Assembly: GCF_042920265.1 (NCBI RefSeq)
Contig: NZ_JBDQZI010000015.1
Location: 38,371 to 102,370 of the forward strand
DNA: 64,000 bases
Direction: 5' to 3'
Origin: Lysinibacillus_B sp042920265
GTDB lineage: Bacteria; Bacillota; Bacilli; Bacillales_A; Planococcaceae
The position numbers were made by a program, and so were the translations under genes. Under the pieces are notes generated by a model. The model had not been told where the DNA came from. It saw only the letters and a list, made by a program, of their open reading frames with translations, and did not search any database. Positions 1-8,077 of the stretch are shown piece by piece (within the stretch, counting starts at the first letter, position 1; every line of letters starts with the position of its first letter).

Positions 1-1
1 T

Positions 2-154
2 CAGCTTGAAATGCTTTGCCAAGAATTCAATGTAGATGTCAAGGTCATGCGTAAGCTCATCAATGCGGAAAAAGAGTTTGCCGGCTACAAAGTTCGACGT
101 GGATTAAATGATGAAATAGGGAAGATTTTAAGACAAGATTACTTACACCTATAG
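2..154 (+). CDS. dndC: DndC, C-terminal end (cut by window start)
   Basis: Only the last 50 codons are present, running into the window from its left edge and ending at TAG 152-154. The fragment is basic and shows no catalytic motif. It is assigned from position: it lies 13 bases ahead of dndD in the canonical dndC-dndD-dndE order. DndC is the PAPS-reductase-like ATP pyrophosphatase that works with DndD and DndE to place sulfur in the DNA backbone. The diagnostic N-terminal motifs lie outside the window, so the identity is inferred from synteny. Confidence 0.7.
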   Translation, partial: QLEMLCQEFNVDVKVMRKLINAEKEFAGYKVRRGLNDEIGKILRQDYLHL

Positions 155-167
155 AAGAGGTTTTATT

Positions 168-2135
168 ATGTATTTGAAAAATATAGCACTCGTAAATATC
201 GGTGCATACAAAGGCTACAATTTCTTTAATTTCGAAACAGAACCTAACAAAAATGTATTATTGATCGGTGGTGAAAACGGCGCTGGTAAGACGACATTAC
301 TAAATGCGATTAAACTCGGTTTGTTTGGTGCTTACGGTTTTGGCTATAAGACTGAAAACAATGAATACTTTAAGCACGTCAGCAGTGTTTTAAACAAACA
401 AGCAAAACGTGAAAAGCTAAACGACTTTAACGTGACGATTCAATTTTCAGTGGTAGACAACTTAGAAATATTCAATTATGAGCTAAAGCGTGAGTGGACA
501 TATTCTAATGAGCAAATTAAAGAAACATATTATTTAATAGAAAACGGTCATTTTTTAGATGAGCAGCAAAAAATGCTCTTCAATGCCAAGCTCAAAGACT
601 TTATGCCACCACAGCTACTCGATTTCTGCTTATTTGATGGGGAAGAAATTGCACAAATCGTTACGCAAAATAAGCTCTCTTCTTACATTAAAAAACTTTC
701 AAAAGTAGTCTTCAACTTAGATTTATTTGAAAAGCTAGAAGCTGACCTTGAAAACTATTCAAAGCAGCACGTCGATTCTGATAAGCTAAACACAATTGAA
801 CATGATTTATATAAAGCGAACACACGTGAAAAAGATTTACGTACCCAAATCGCCACTACAATACGTGCTATTGAATATAAATCTACTGAACTGAAGCAAA
901 TGTCCGAGGAATATTTAACAGTAAAGGATACATTTGAAAAATACGGTGGTCTACGCAAGCAAGAACGTGAAGAATTATTATTACAGATCAATCAAATCGA
1001 AACAGATCGTAAACATCGTTCAGAGCAAATTAAACAATTTGTTAGCTCATATCTGCCTTTTTTCCTTGCACAAAACTTAGTGCAGCGTACACGCGAACAG
1101 CTAAAAAATGAAGAATCTTTACAACTTTCAAAGCAGCTAGAGGAAAAGCTCTCAACAGATATTTTACAATCACTGCTGCTGCAATTGAACATCGAAGGCT
1201 CTACAGTACAAGCAGAGCAAATGAAAGAGCAGCTAGTGAATCTTGTAAAACCAGCAGAGCAAAGTGAAATCATTCACGGTGCATCGTTTGCTGAATCTTT
1301 TAAAGTAGAGCAAGCTTACAATATTACTCAACAAGATTTACCTGCAAAATATTTAAACTTGTTAAACCAAAATGCTATGGATTTAGCTATATCAAAGCAG
1401 CTACGTGACAAAGTAAAAATCCATGATACAACGGATGAATTTGGACAAATTATCAAGGAAATGGATTGCTATAACGCAAACATTCTACAACTTACACAAG
1501 CTCTAGAAGCGGAGCAAAATACACTAGCCGAGTTAAAGCAGGAATTAATAGCATTGCTAGAGCAAATTGAAAAAATCAAATTGCAATTACGCAACTACGA
1601 AAAAACATCTGGCTCATTCCTAGAAGCTCAAAAAATTATCGCGTTAAGCCGTAAATATCAGGATATACAAATTACACAACGCTTGCAAGATATACAAATT
1701 CAAGCAACAACAAACCTAAAAAAGATGCTGCATAAACATGATTATGTTTCACTCATCAAAATTAATCCAGACGATTATGAAGTAACGTTAATCGATGCTC
1801 ATAAAAATGAAATTGAAAAACGTACATTGTCAGCTGGTGAAAAGCAAATTTTACTCATCTCGATTATTTGGGCAATTTTCGATTGCTCAGGTCGCCAGGT
1901 ACCATTCATTTTCGATACCCTACTAGGACGACTTGATAAAACACATAAATCCGCTGTTTTAAAAACATTTATTCCGAACTTTGGTAAGCAAACTATCATT
2001 CTATCAACAGATAGTGAGATTGACCAAGCACATTACAAAATTTTAGAGCCAGCCATTGCACGTGAATATACACTTGAATTCAATTCAATCCAGCAACAAA
2101 CAAGCATTAAGAAAGACTATTTCAAATTTAGCTAG
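168..2135 (+). CDS. dndD: DndD, SMC/Rad50-like ATPase of DNA phosphorothioation
   Basis: A 655-residue protein with an ABC/SMC ATPase head split around a long coiled coil. The Walker A motif GENGAGKT is at about residues 35-42. The middle (about 200-500) is rich in Glu/Lys/Gln heptads. The ABC signature LSAGEKQ is near 554 and Walker B (PFIFDTLLGRLD) near 580. In the Dnd pathway DndD supplies ATPase and possibly nicking activity to the DndCDE complex that swaps a non-bridging backbone oxygen for sulfur. It follows dndC closely, and its TAG at 2133-2135 overlaps the ribosome site of dndE, so the genes form one operon. The length and motif order fit the family. Confidence 0.93.
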   Translation: MYLKNIALVNIGAYKGYNFFNFETEPNKNVLLIGGENGAGKTTLLNAIKLGLFGAYGFGYKTENNEYFKHVSSVLNKQAKREKLNDFNVTIQFSVVDNLEIFNYELKREWTYSNEQIKETYYLIENGHFLDEQQKMLFNAKLKDFMPPQLLDFCLFDGEEIAQIVTQNKLSSYIKKLSKVVFNLDLFEKLEADLENYSKQHVDSDKLNTIEHDLYKANTREKDLRTQIATTIRAIEYKSTELKQMSEEYLTVKDTFEKYGGLRKQEREELLLQINQIETDRKHRSEQIKQFVSSYLPFFLAQNLVQRTREQLKNEESLQLSKQLEEKLSTDILQSLLLQLNIEGSTVQAEQMKEQLVNLVKPAEQSEIIHGASFAESFKVEQAYNITQQDLPAKYLNLLNQNAMDLAISKQLRDKVKIHDTTDEFGQIIKEMDCYNANILQLTQALEAEQNTLAELKQELIALLEQIEKIKLQLRNYEKTSGSFLEAQKIIALSRKYQDIQITQRLQDIQIQATTNLKKMLHKHDYVSLIKINPDDYEVTLIDAHKNEIEKRTLSAGEKQILLISIIWAIFDCSGRQVPFIFDTLLGRLDKTHKSAVLKTFIPNFGKQTIILSTDSEIDQAHYKILEPAIAREYTLEFNSIQQQTSIKKDYFKFS

Positions 2136-2146
2136 GAGTGACAACT

Positions 2147-2521
2147 ATGAACTTTCGTCTCAAAACATCTAAACAAACAGGTGAAACCTTAAAGTCCCTC
2201 CAAAACTCTACTGGATTAACATGGAATATTTTATGTCGAATCGGTGTGGCATTATCGTTAAATGACTCTACACAGCCTGGCCCCGTACCAGATACAGCCG
2301 GCGTAGAAATTCATCGCAATACAATGACAGGTGAGCATGATTATGTCTATAAAGCATTGATTCGTCAGCATGCAGGTTATCACGTACCAGAGAAAGATTA
2401 TTTCCCTGAGCTCTTTAATCGTCATGTAGAACGTGGCATTCAAATTTTAGAAGGTGAATACAAATTAGCAGGTAACTACGAAAACTTTTTAACTAACCTA
2501 TTCAAATACGAAAACGGGTGA
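2147..2521 (+). CDS. dndE: DndE, small DNA-binding subunit of phosphorothioation
   Basis: A 124-residue basic protein starting MNFRLKTSKQTGETLKSLQN, which matches the DndE family's N-terminal pattern. I chose ATG 2147 because AGGAG at 2134-2138 sits eight bases upstream; an in-frame GTG at 2138 lies inside that ribosome site. DndE is known as a small tetrameric protein that binds nicked double-stranded DNA and works with DndC and DndD. Its TGA overlaps the next start (GTGA at 2518-2521), indicating translational coupling with the desulfurase. Confidence 0.9.
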   Translation: MNFRLKTSKQTGETLKSLQNSTGLTWNILCRIGVALSLNDSTQPGPVPDTAGVEIHRNTMTGEHDYVYKALIRQHAGYHVPEKDYFPELFNRHVERGIQILEGEYKLAGNYENFLTNLFKYENG

Positions 2522-3645
2522 TCACTTTGTTATATTTAGATAATTCAGCGACTACACAAATTCATCCAGAAGTGAAAGAAGCAATGCTCCCTTTTCTTCT
2601 GGAGCAGTTCGGCAACCCTTCAAGTAAATACTATGAGCCTGCTACATACGCTAAAAATGCTGTAAATGAAGCCCGTCAAAACATTGCAAAGCTTTTAGGG
2701 TGTAAAACTGATGAAGTGCTTTTCACAAGCGGCTCAACCGAGAGTAATAATTTTGTTATTAAAGGCATTGCAGATCGACGTAAAAATGATGGTAAACACA
2801 TCATCACAACAGCTACGGAGCATCCATCCGTTTTGGAAGTTTGTAAATACCTTGAAACGATTGGCTTTGAATTAAACATTTTACCTGTGGATAAATACGG
2901 ACGTGTGAGCCCTGCACAAGTGGCAGCTGCTATTCGTCCTGAGACGATTTTAGTAACGATTCAATGGGGGAACAACGAATTAGGTACACTCAATCCGATT
3001 GAGGAAATTGCGGACATTTGCTTACAGCACAAAGTCTTTTTCCATTCTGATGCTACACAAATCGTTGGAAAAGTAGCCTTCTCGCTTGAAGACATACCAG
3101 GCCTGCAATCTATTTCGATTTCAGCTCATAAATATTTCGGTCCTAAAGGCGTTGGTATAACGTTCTTACGTCAGGATCAGTACAATTTGTATCCATCCAT
3201 TACTCCCCTTTTACATGGTGGCGGACAAGAGCACGGTCTTAGAAGTGGTACATTAGCTGTTCACAACATCGTCGGCATGGGCGTTGCGAGTAAAATTGCA
3301 CATGCTAAATTAGCTCAAAATATTCAACAACTACAGGAGCTAGAAGCTTATTTAATCGAGCTGTTAGTAGCGAAATTTGGTCAAAATATTAAGTTCAATC
3401 AACCAAAGGAAAATAAAATTCCTGGTATTGTAAGTGTGCAGTTTATCAGTTTAAATAATGAAATCCTTGTGAAAAAGCTAGCACCGATTATGGCCGTTTC
3501 AACTGGCTCTGCATGCAGCTCTGCTAAGCCGTCCCATGTACTAACAGCCATCGGATTAGATTTAAATGAAGTACGTCAAACGATTCGATTCTCCCTCTCT
3601 CCTTATATTTCAAAGGACGATTTGAATATTTTCAAACAACTTTAA
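2518..3645 (+). CDS. dndA: Cysteine desulfurase, DndA/IscS-like
   Basis: A 375-residue PLP-dependent fold-type I cysteine desulfurase. The N-terminal LYLDNSATT, the PLP lysine in SAHK (K205) and the catalytic cysteine in STGSACSSA (C333) are all visible, and the length is normal. It takes sulfur from L-cysteine as a persulfide and would pass it to DndC. GTG 2518 overlaps the dndE stop by four bases; TTG 2527 is the alternative start. In the best-known clusters dndA is divergent from dndBCDE. Here it is the last gene of the same operon, so the sulfur donor is co-expressed with the modification genes. Confidence 0.88.
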   Translation: MITLLYLDNSATTQIHPEVKEAMLPFLLEQFGNPSSKYYEPATYAKNAVNEARQNIAKLLGCKTDEVLFTSGSTESNNFVIKGIADRRKNDGKHIITTATEHPSVLEVCKYLETIGFELNILPVDKYGRVSPAQVAAAIRPETILVTIQWGNNELGTLNPIEEIADICLQHKVFFHSDATQIVGKVAFSLEDIPGLQSISISAHKYFGPKGVGITFLRQDQYNLYPSITPLLHGGGQEHGLRSGTLAVHNIVGMGVASKIAHAKLAQNIQQLQELEAYLIELLVAKFGQNIKFNQPKENKIPGIVSVQFISLNNEILVKKLAPIMAVSTGSACSSAKPSHVLTAIGLDLNEVRQTIRFSLSPYISKDDLNIFKQL

Positions 3646-3650
3646 ATGAT

Positions 3651-3683
3651 AAAGCTAGTCTGTTTTCAACAGACTAGCTTTTT
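3651..3683 (+). terminator. Rho-independent terminator after the dnd operon
   Basis: A perfect 14-bp stem (3651-3664 with 3668-3681) and a three-base loop, followed by a short T run. It lies five bases after the desulfurase stop and separates the dnd operon from the HNH nuclease gene. Confidence 0.9.
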
Positions 3684-3693
3684 GTTGTATAAT
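3665..3693 (+). promoter_or_regulatory. Candidate sigma-A promoter for the HNH gene
   Basis: A consensus TATAAT (3688-3693) lies 17 bp after a weak -35 (TTCAAC, 3665-3670) and 24 bp before the HNH start. The -35 lies within the terminator hairpin of the upstream operon. This would let the nuclease be transcribed independently of the modification genes. Confidence 0.4.
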
Positions 3694-3716
3694 TTTTTAA
3701 AAATGGAGGTGAGAAA

Positions 3717-4700
3717 ATGAGCTGGGACTTAAAAGTAGCGGAAATACAAAAGCCATATCTGACGGACAAAGACATTTGGCAGTCTGTTCATCGTTTTTAT
3801 TATCATGGGAAAACAACAACTACATATAAATATGGATTTTTAAAGGCTCTTTTAGAAAGCGTTCCCTCTGCAAATGAACAATTCGAAATTTCGTTTGATC
3901 ATTTATTTTACTCGTTTACCAAAATTTATTGGAATCTCGTAATCCATAACAATCTTTGTCAATCTAACTCACAAAAAGCCCCTTCTAGCGTTCAAAAGGT
4001 GCTCGAAGCATTTGCCGCTACTCATGCTATTCCTAGAGAATGGAGCTTTGACCAACTTCCTGCTAGCCAGCAACTTCAACTCATAGCAGCTGTAAAAAAA
4101 GTCGGCAAGAAGTATGTTATTGGCGCAACGTATAGTGATTTCAATGGTGAAATTTATTCCTTTGATTTGAAAAAGGAATACCTGCAATTGCACCCGACCT
4201 ACTATAGGTTCTTCCAAACACATAAAAGAATGTTAACCAACATTACCAACTACCAGCTTGCCCTGTTTTTAGAAAAATTCAATGAGGCTGAAAAGGTATC
4301 GAAGCTGTTAACAAGAGTAGAAGTCGTCACACAAAGAAAATCATTGCTACAGTTTTCACAGCTACTACAAAAAGCAGGCATTGAGCATTGCTTCTATTGC
4401 CATAAAAAAATAAGTAAATCGAGTCACGTCGACCATTTCATCCCTTGGAGTTACATTCAAAGCGACCATCTTTGGAATTTCGTGCTATCTTGCTCTACCT
4501 GCAACACAAGGAAAAACAATAAGCTTGCAGCTGAAAACTTTTTACAACAGCTCATCACACGCAACAATCAATGGATTAAAGAAGAACGTTATTTACTACA
4601 ATTCGAAAACTACACTGAAAAAAAGTTAACGGAGTTTTATCAGTACTCACAGTTAAATGGATTCATTCATGATTGGAAACCTAGCCAATTAAGAGAATAG
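3717..4700 (+). CDS. HNH endonuclease next to the dnd genes
   Basis: A 327-residue protein with a C-terminal zinc HNH domain at about residues 226-275: a CFYC knuckle, the HVDHFIPW core, an Asn, then a CSTCN knuckle and a basic RKNNK. About 220 N-terminal residues have no motif I recognise and could be a recognition domain. It begins after AGGTGAG with good spacing and has its own candidate promoter. Because it neighbours dndCDEA and no dndFGH genes are visible, a role in restricting DNA by phosphorothioate status is attractive but inferred. A generic HNH nuclease is the alternative. Confidence 0.85.
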   Translation: MSWDLKVAEIQKPYLTDKDIWQSVHRFYYHGKTTTTYKYGFLKALLESVPSANEQFEISFDHLFYSFTKIYWNLVIHNNLCQSNSQKAPSSVQKVLEAFAATHAIPREWSFDQLPASQQLQLIAAVKKVGKKYVIGATYSDFNGEIYSFDLKKEYLQLHPTYYRFFQTHKRMLTNITNYQLALFLEKFNEAEKVSKLLTRVEVVTQRKSLLQFSQLLQKAGIEHCFYCHKKISKSSHVDHFIPWSYIQSDHLWNFVLSCSTCNTRKNNKLAAENFLQQLITRNNQWIKEERYLLQFENYTEKKLTEFYQYSQLNGFIHDWKPSQLRE

Positions 4701-4725
4701 TTGTTAATCAACCAATTGGTCTCTC

Positions 4726-5634
4726 TTACAAATATTCCTCAACATCCGCATTATCAACCTCTAAATAATGCTGTGTAATGGTTTGAAGCGACTTATGCCC
4801 CGATTGCTTTGCGATTGTGGCTAAGTCTGCTTTTTTTCTATGCATGTGCGTAATTTGTGTTTTGCGTAACGTATAAGGTGCGAAGCCAAGCCATTCATGA
4901 ATGAGCCTGTTATAGCTACGTTCCGTAATCATACGATTTGTGTAGTTCCCCCAACGATCTGCTGCACCTACAAAGTAATCGTCGCCACTTAGCTGAGAGA
5001 ACTGGATATACTTTTGCACAGCCTTCACACATTCTAACGTTAAACGCTTTTCCTTCATCTCACCTTGCTTCTTCAACATTACCGATACTGTACGATTTTC
5101 TAAATCAAAATCAGATACTTTTATTCGTACCATTTCTGAAGGGCGATTGGCCGTAATCAAATTCACAAGACATATTGCACGTTTACGTATGTCAGCTTTA
5201 TTATTCGTATCGTACTTATTTATAATAGAAAGAACTTCATCCTGCTTCTCAGCTCGAACACCACGCATCGGCTTTAAACGTAAGTAATCCTCTGTATTGT
5301 ATAGTTGGCGTATAATTTGAATTCGCTTTTGCTGCTCAGGTGTCTGCTCTAAATTCAAAACGTCTTTTAAATAATATTGAATGCCTGCTGCACGACGGTT
5401 AAATGTTGAATATTTAACGCCCTGCTCTACGATTGATTCATGCAGGTACTTCTCCATCGCATCAAAGCTTGGCTCACGATGTTCCATTTCACAAAAACGG
5501 AGAAAACGCTCAAAGTCTGGACGATATACTTCCTTCTTTTGCTCAATTACCTTCTCAATCGTCGCATCTACCTTCAAATTCGTCTGCCAGGTGTTTAAAC
5601 GAATCACTGAACTTTGATTATTCGTCTTATCCAT
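4726..5634 (-). CDS. Tyrosine recombinase (phage integrase family)
   Basis: A 302-residue site-specific recombinase. An N-terminal SAM-like core-binding domain (about 25-115) precedes the catalytic domain: Arg in TANRPSEM, then YTLRKTQ as box II, GHKS, and the nucleophile Tyr in HYLEV near the C-terminus. The usual box II histidine is replaced by Tyr (YTLR), a known variation. It converges on the HNH gene with a 25-bp gap. It may resolve plasmid multimers or integrate the dnd island. A long AT-rich region lies upstream of its start, and no attachment site is evident. Confidence 0.88.
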   Translation of the reverse strand: MDKTNNQSSVIRLNTWQTNLKVDATIEKVIEQKKEVYRPDFERFLRFCEMEHREPSFDAMEKYLHESIVEQGVKYSTFNRRAAGIQYYLKDVLNLEQTPEQQKRIQIIRQLYNTEDYLRLKPMRGVRAEKQDEVLSIINKYDTNNKADIRKRAICLVNLITANRPSEMVRIKVSDFDLENRTVSVMLKKQGEMKEKRLTLECVKAVQKYIQFSQLSGDDYFVGAADRWGNYTNRMITERSYNRLIHEWLGFAPYTLRKTQITHMHRKKADLATIAKQSGHKSLQTITQHYLEVDNADVEEYL

Positions 5635-6087
5635 ATGCTCTCCTCCAATTCACTCAGTCCATTTCTCTTTTGATAAAATTATATTTTTAGAAAAAGAGAT
5701 AAATATATAAAAGGTAAATTATTTTTATATTATTTTATTTTTTGGGATAAAGAGAATTTAATTATTTTCTACTTATATTATTATATTTATTTCTTATTTT
5801 ATCTTTTTCTATAAAAATAATTAAATAAAAATATTTTTATCTATGATTCTATTTTTCTATTAATTAGAGCATTTGTTCTTACTTTTTCATTATACGTTTT
5901 ACACGTCTAAAAAGGAATCTTTTTTGTCTTTGAATAACCATTCATTTTTTAATCATAAATAATTTATAATGTTTTATTACTTATTATTTATAATAATTTA
6001 TTATTAAATGTTTTATAAATACCTATGATTGTTTTATAATTAGTAATATATAATTAATGATAACTAAAAGTTAAGGACTGATACCTA
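5635..6087. other. AT-rich intergenic region
   Basis: About 450 bases of almost pure A/T with no supportable gene. It carries runs such as TTTTTAGAAAAAGAGATAAA just upstream of the recombinase start. Versions of that motif recur between the transfer-region genes at 35-41 kb. It could hold the recombinase promoter, a regulator-binding array or an origin-type melting region; nothing decides between these. Confidence 0.4.
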
Positions 6088-6369
6088 ATGAATAATGAAA
6101 TGATTAAAAGTAAAAAAATTAAAGTGTCCGGACAACGTCATTTAGTGATCCCGAAAGAATACTATGACGCACTTCATATCGGTGAGGAAGTAACGATTGA
6201 ATTACATGAAGGTCATTTAGTCATTAAACCGGTCGTCAAAGTAGATGAAGATTTTGCAGAGAACTTATTAGAGGAACTGATTGCAGCTGGGCTAAGTGGC
6301 GAGGAACTCGTGGCGAAGTTTAAAGAAGTGAAGCAAATGGTGTTAAATGGTGAAAAGCCGTATTTGTAA
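6088..6369 (+). CDS. AbrB/MazE-like antitoxin or transcription regulator
   Basis: A 93-residue protein with an N-terminal SpoVT-AbrB swapped-hairpin DNA-binding domain (about residues 8-52, with QRHLVIPKEYYDALHIGEEV) and an acidic C-terminal tail that could bind a partner. It lies 40 bp upstream of the PBECR-like gene on the same strand, and its size fits an antitoxin. It probably represses its own promoter in the AT-rich region upstream. The AbrB domain is clear; the antitoxin role is inferred from pairing. Confidence 0.8.
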   Translation: MNNEMIKSKKIKVSGQRHLVIPKEYYDALHIGEEVTIELHEGHLVIKPVVKVDEDFAENLLEELIAAGLSGEELVAKFKEVKQMVLNGEKPYL

Positions 6370-6409
6370 TACTATATAATAGAAGAAACTACTTGTATGA
6401 GGTATCAAA

Positions 6410-6817
6410 ATGACCTATCAAATCAATCCAACAAGCACCGAAACGCAGATAATTGGACTTGTTCCACAGTGTATTATTGATTATTATTCCCTTAAATGTG
6501 CTTCCGCCGAAGTTTATCTACCACCAGGGGTGCTTAAACATTTAAAAAAGCGTGGTCATTGGGACGATTTTATTAAATATTATGAAGATATCCCTGCGAT
6601 GATTGCACTTCCTGATTACGTTGGACAAAACCCTAAAGAGCCACATACCATTGAAATATATAAAGTAATTGCCGATCATGTCATTCTTCCAATTAAACTA
6701 AATGAAGCAGATGGCATGTTCATGAGTTCTTTCTACATATTAGATAATGGTGCTGATAAAATTGCAAAGCGTTTACGAACTGGGCGTTTACATCCTTATT
6801 CTCATTTCAAACCATGA
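6410..6817 (+). CDS. PBECR-like nuclease, probable toxin
   Basis: A 135-residue protein. Its central region (about 43-120: HLKKRGHWDD, LPDYVGQNPKEPHTIE, a Leu/Ile strand, then MFMSSFYIL) resembles the phage-Barnase-EndoU-ColicinE5/D-RelE-like (PBECR) nuclease fold, known from mobile elements and toxin systems. The conserved His at the start and the late Arg/His cluster (RTGRLHPYSHF) are candidate catalytic residues. It follows an AbrB-type protein by 40 bp. I infer an RNase toxin with an AbrB antitoxin. The family call is from memory of its pattern. Confidence 0.65.
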   Translation: MTYQINPTSTETQIIGLVPQCIIDYYSLKCASAEVYLPPGVLKHLKKRGHWDDFIKYYEDIPAMIALPDYVGQNPKEPHTIEIYKVIADHVILPIKLNEADGMFMSSFYILDNGADKIAKRLRTGRLHPYSHFKP

Positions 6818-6870
6818 TCTAATATATACTAAGTGTGTACATTTTAACGATTTTGACGTATAATATGATT

Positions 6871-7034
6871 GAAACTTGAATAAAGTGAACTTACTAAAAG
6901 CTATTTGAGGTGGGAAAGGTTCCCCACGCGCTTATCCTTGTGATAAGTCACCAGAGATCAGGATTGCCGCCCTGCTAATAGTTTTTAGTAGCTATACATC
7001 CTCTTTACCTATTTTGGTAAAGAGGATTTTTATT
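6871..7034 (+). ncRNA. Candidate structured small RNA
   Basis: A region without coding potential that shows successive helices: GTGGG/CCCAC, CTTATC/GATAAG, and GCTA...TAGC. It ends in a strong terminator (12-bp stem plus T run). A TATAAT lies at 6859-6864 with only a weak -35. It directly follows the toxin-antitoxin pair. Rfam describes a Bacillus-plasmid RNA, but I cannot confirm a match. A plasmid-borne regulatory RNA or a leader with no downstream gene are the alternatives. Confidence 0.5.
6998..7032 (+). terminator. Terminator of the candidate small RNA
   Basis: A perfect 12-bp stem (6998-7009 with 7016-7027) and a six-base loop, followed by T5. It is strong enough to define the 3' end of the RNA, and would also stop read-through from the toxin gene. 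Confidence 0.9.
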
Positions 7035-7926
7035 ACTTAAGTTTTCCACAATTTCTTCTACAGTCTCTTTCATTGGCTTCCCCCTATAAGATGTCTTGAA
7101 ATTACATTTATAGTTCAACTATTATTTTTAAAATCTCTTATTTAACCAATATTTCCTCTCACTAGTTAAAGTAAGAAGCTTCCCAAAGCTACATTTGGTA
7201 ACATCTCTCTTATATTCAAATATATTATCGTATAAGATTTCAATAATAATGTAGGCTTTTTTAACTTTATCATCGTATTACATATAAACCGACATTTGAT
7301 TATATCTATTGTGACGAACTACTACATTAAAATAGCAGCCATTTTGTGTTCAGCCGTGTAATTAAGTTTGTCTAGTTTAAACTGCTTCATTTCATTTGTA
7401 GAATGTTTTAAAAATGACTCTCCACTGATATGTTCCTATTGTTACAAACAAGTTAAGAGATACCGATGTAAACCACTTATATCTGTTGCTACAATTCTTG
7501 CACTTTCTTGTTCTCTCTAAACAGTCATAAGCAGCTACTATTTTTTCCGTTGCTTGAATTTTAGCTATACAAATGACCTCTTATACAATTGACAATAACA
7601 GCTAGCCTTTTCAATTACACTTAAACTAACTTTCCTCTTTTCCTCCTATTTATTAGACATATCTCCCTCTGTAGTAATAAGTAATCTCTGCTTTTATGCT
7701 ATATATTTTTCCTCATAATAAATAGAAAAACTTCAGGAATTTTTAATTCAGTAAACCAATTTTAGATTGAAAGTAAATTTATACCGTTAAATAAAATGGA
7801 ATTTTTTTAAAAAAACACATACTAAAGAATTAAGTTTATATTAATAAAATGATTTTTTATGACCATTTAATTAAAAATATAACAAATATATAATAAATCG
7901 GATTGTATAATCTAATAATATATTTA
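7035..7926. other. Long intergenic region before the RHS gene
   Basis: About 890 bases of low-complexity AT-rich sequence with frequent stops in all frames. A 22-codon reading frame on the minus strand near 7010-7077, with a purine-rich leader, is too short to support. The promoter of the RHS gene should lie near the right end. I see no repeat or RNA here. Confidence 0.5.
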
Positions 7927-7939
7927 AAAGGAGCACAAT

Positions 7940-8077
7940 ATGTTCAAAAAATCTCTTAACCTTTTAATTGTCTTCTGTATGCTACTTGCATTTATTCCAT
8001 TTGGGAATTTTGCTGAAGCAAAAAGTAAGGACGATTTTAAAGAAAAAAAGAAACAACGAAAGAACGGGTGGAATTAG
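7940..8077 (+). pseudogene. Signal-peptide fragment of the RHS toxin (out of frame)
   Basis: A 45-codon reading frame preceded by AAAGGAG (7927-7933) at ideal spacing. It encodes a textbook secretion signal: KK, a hydrophobic core (LLIVFCMLLAFIPFG), then an AEA cleavage motif. It runs into TAG at 8075. Just before, an A7 run lies at 8043-8049. With one extra A the reading would continue as KEKKETTKERVELVEERT straight into the RHS body. So this is the true start of the RHS protein, separated by a one-base frameshift. The shift could be a mutation, a phase-variable tract, transcriptional slippage or a sequencing error. Confidence 0.85.

Noticed and set aside
7008..7077. 22-codon minus-strand peptide with a purine-rich leader
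   Set aside because: Too short and overlapping the terminator of the candidate RNA; no independent support.
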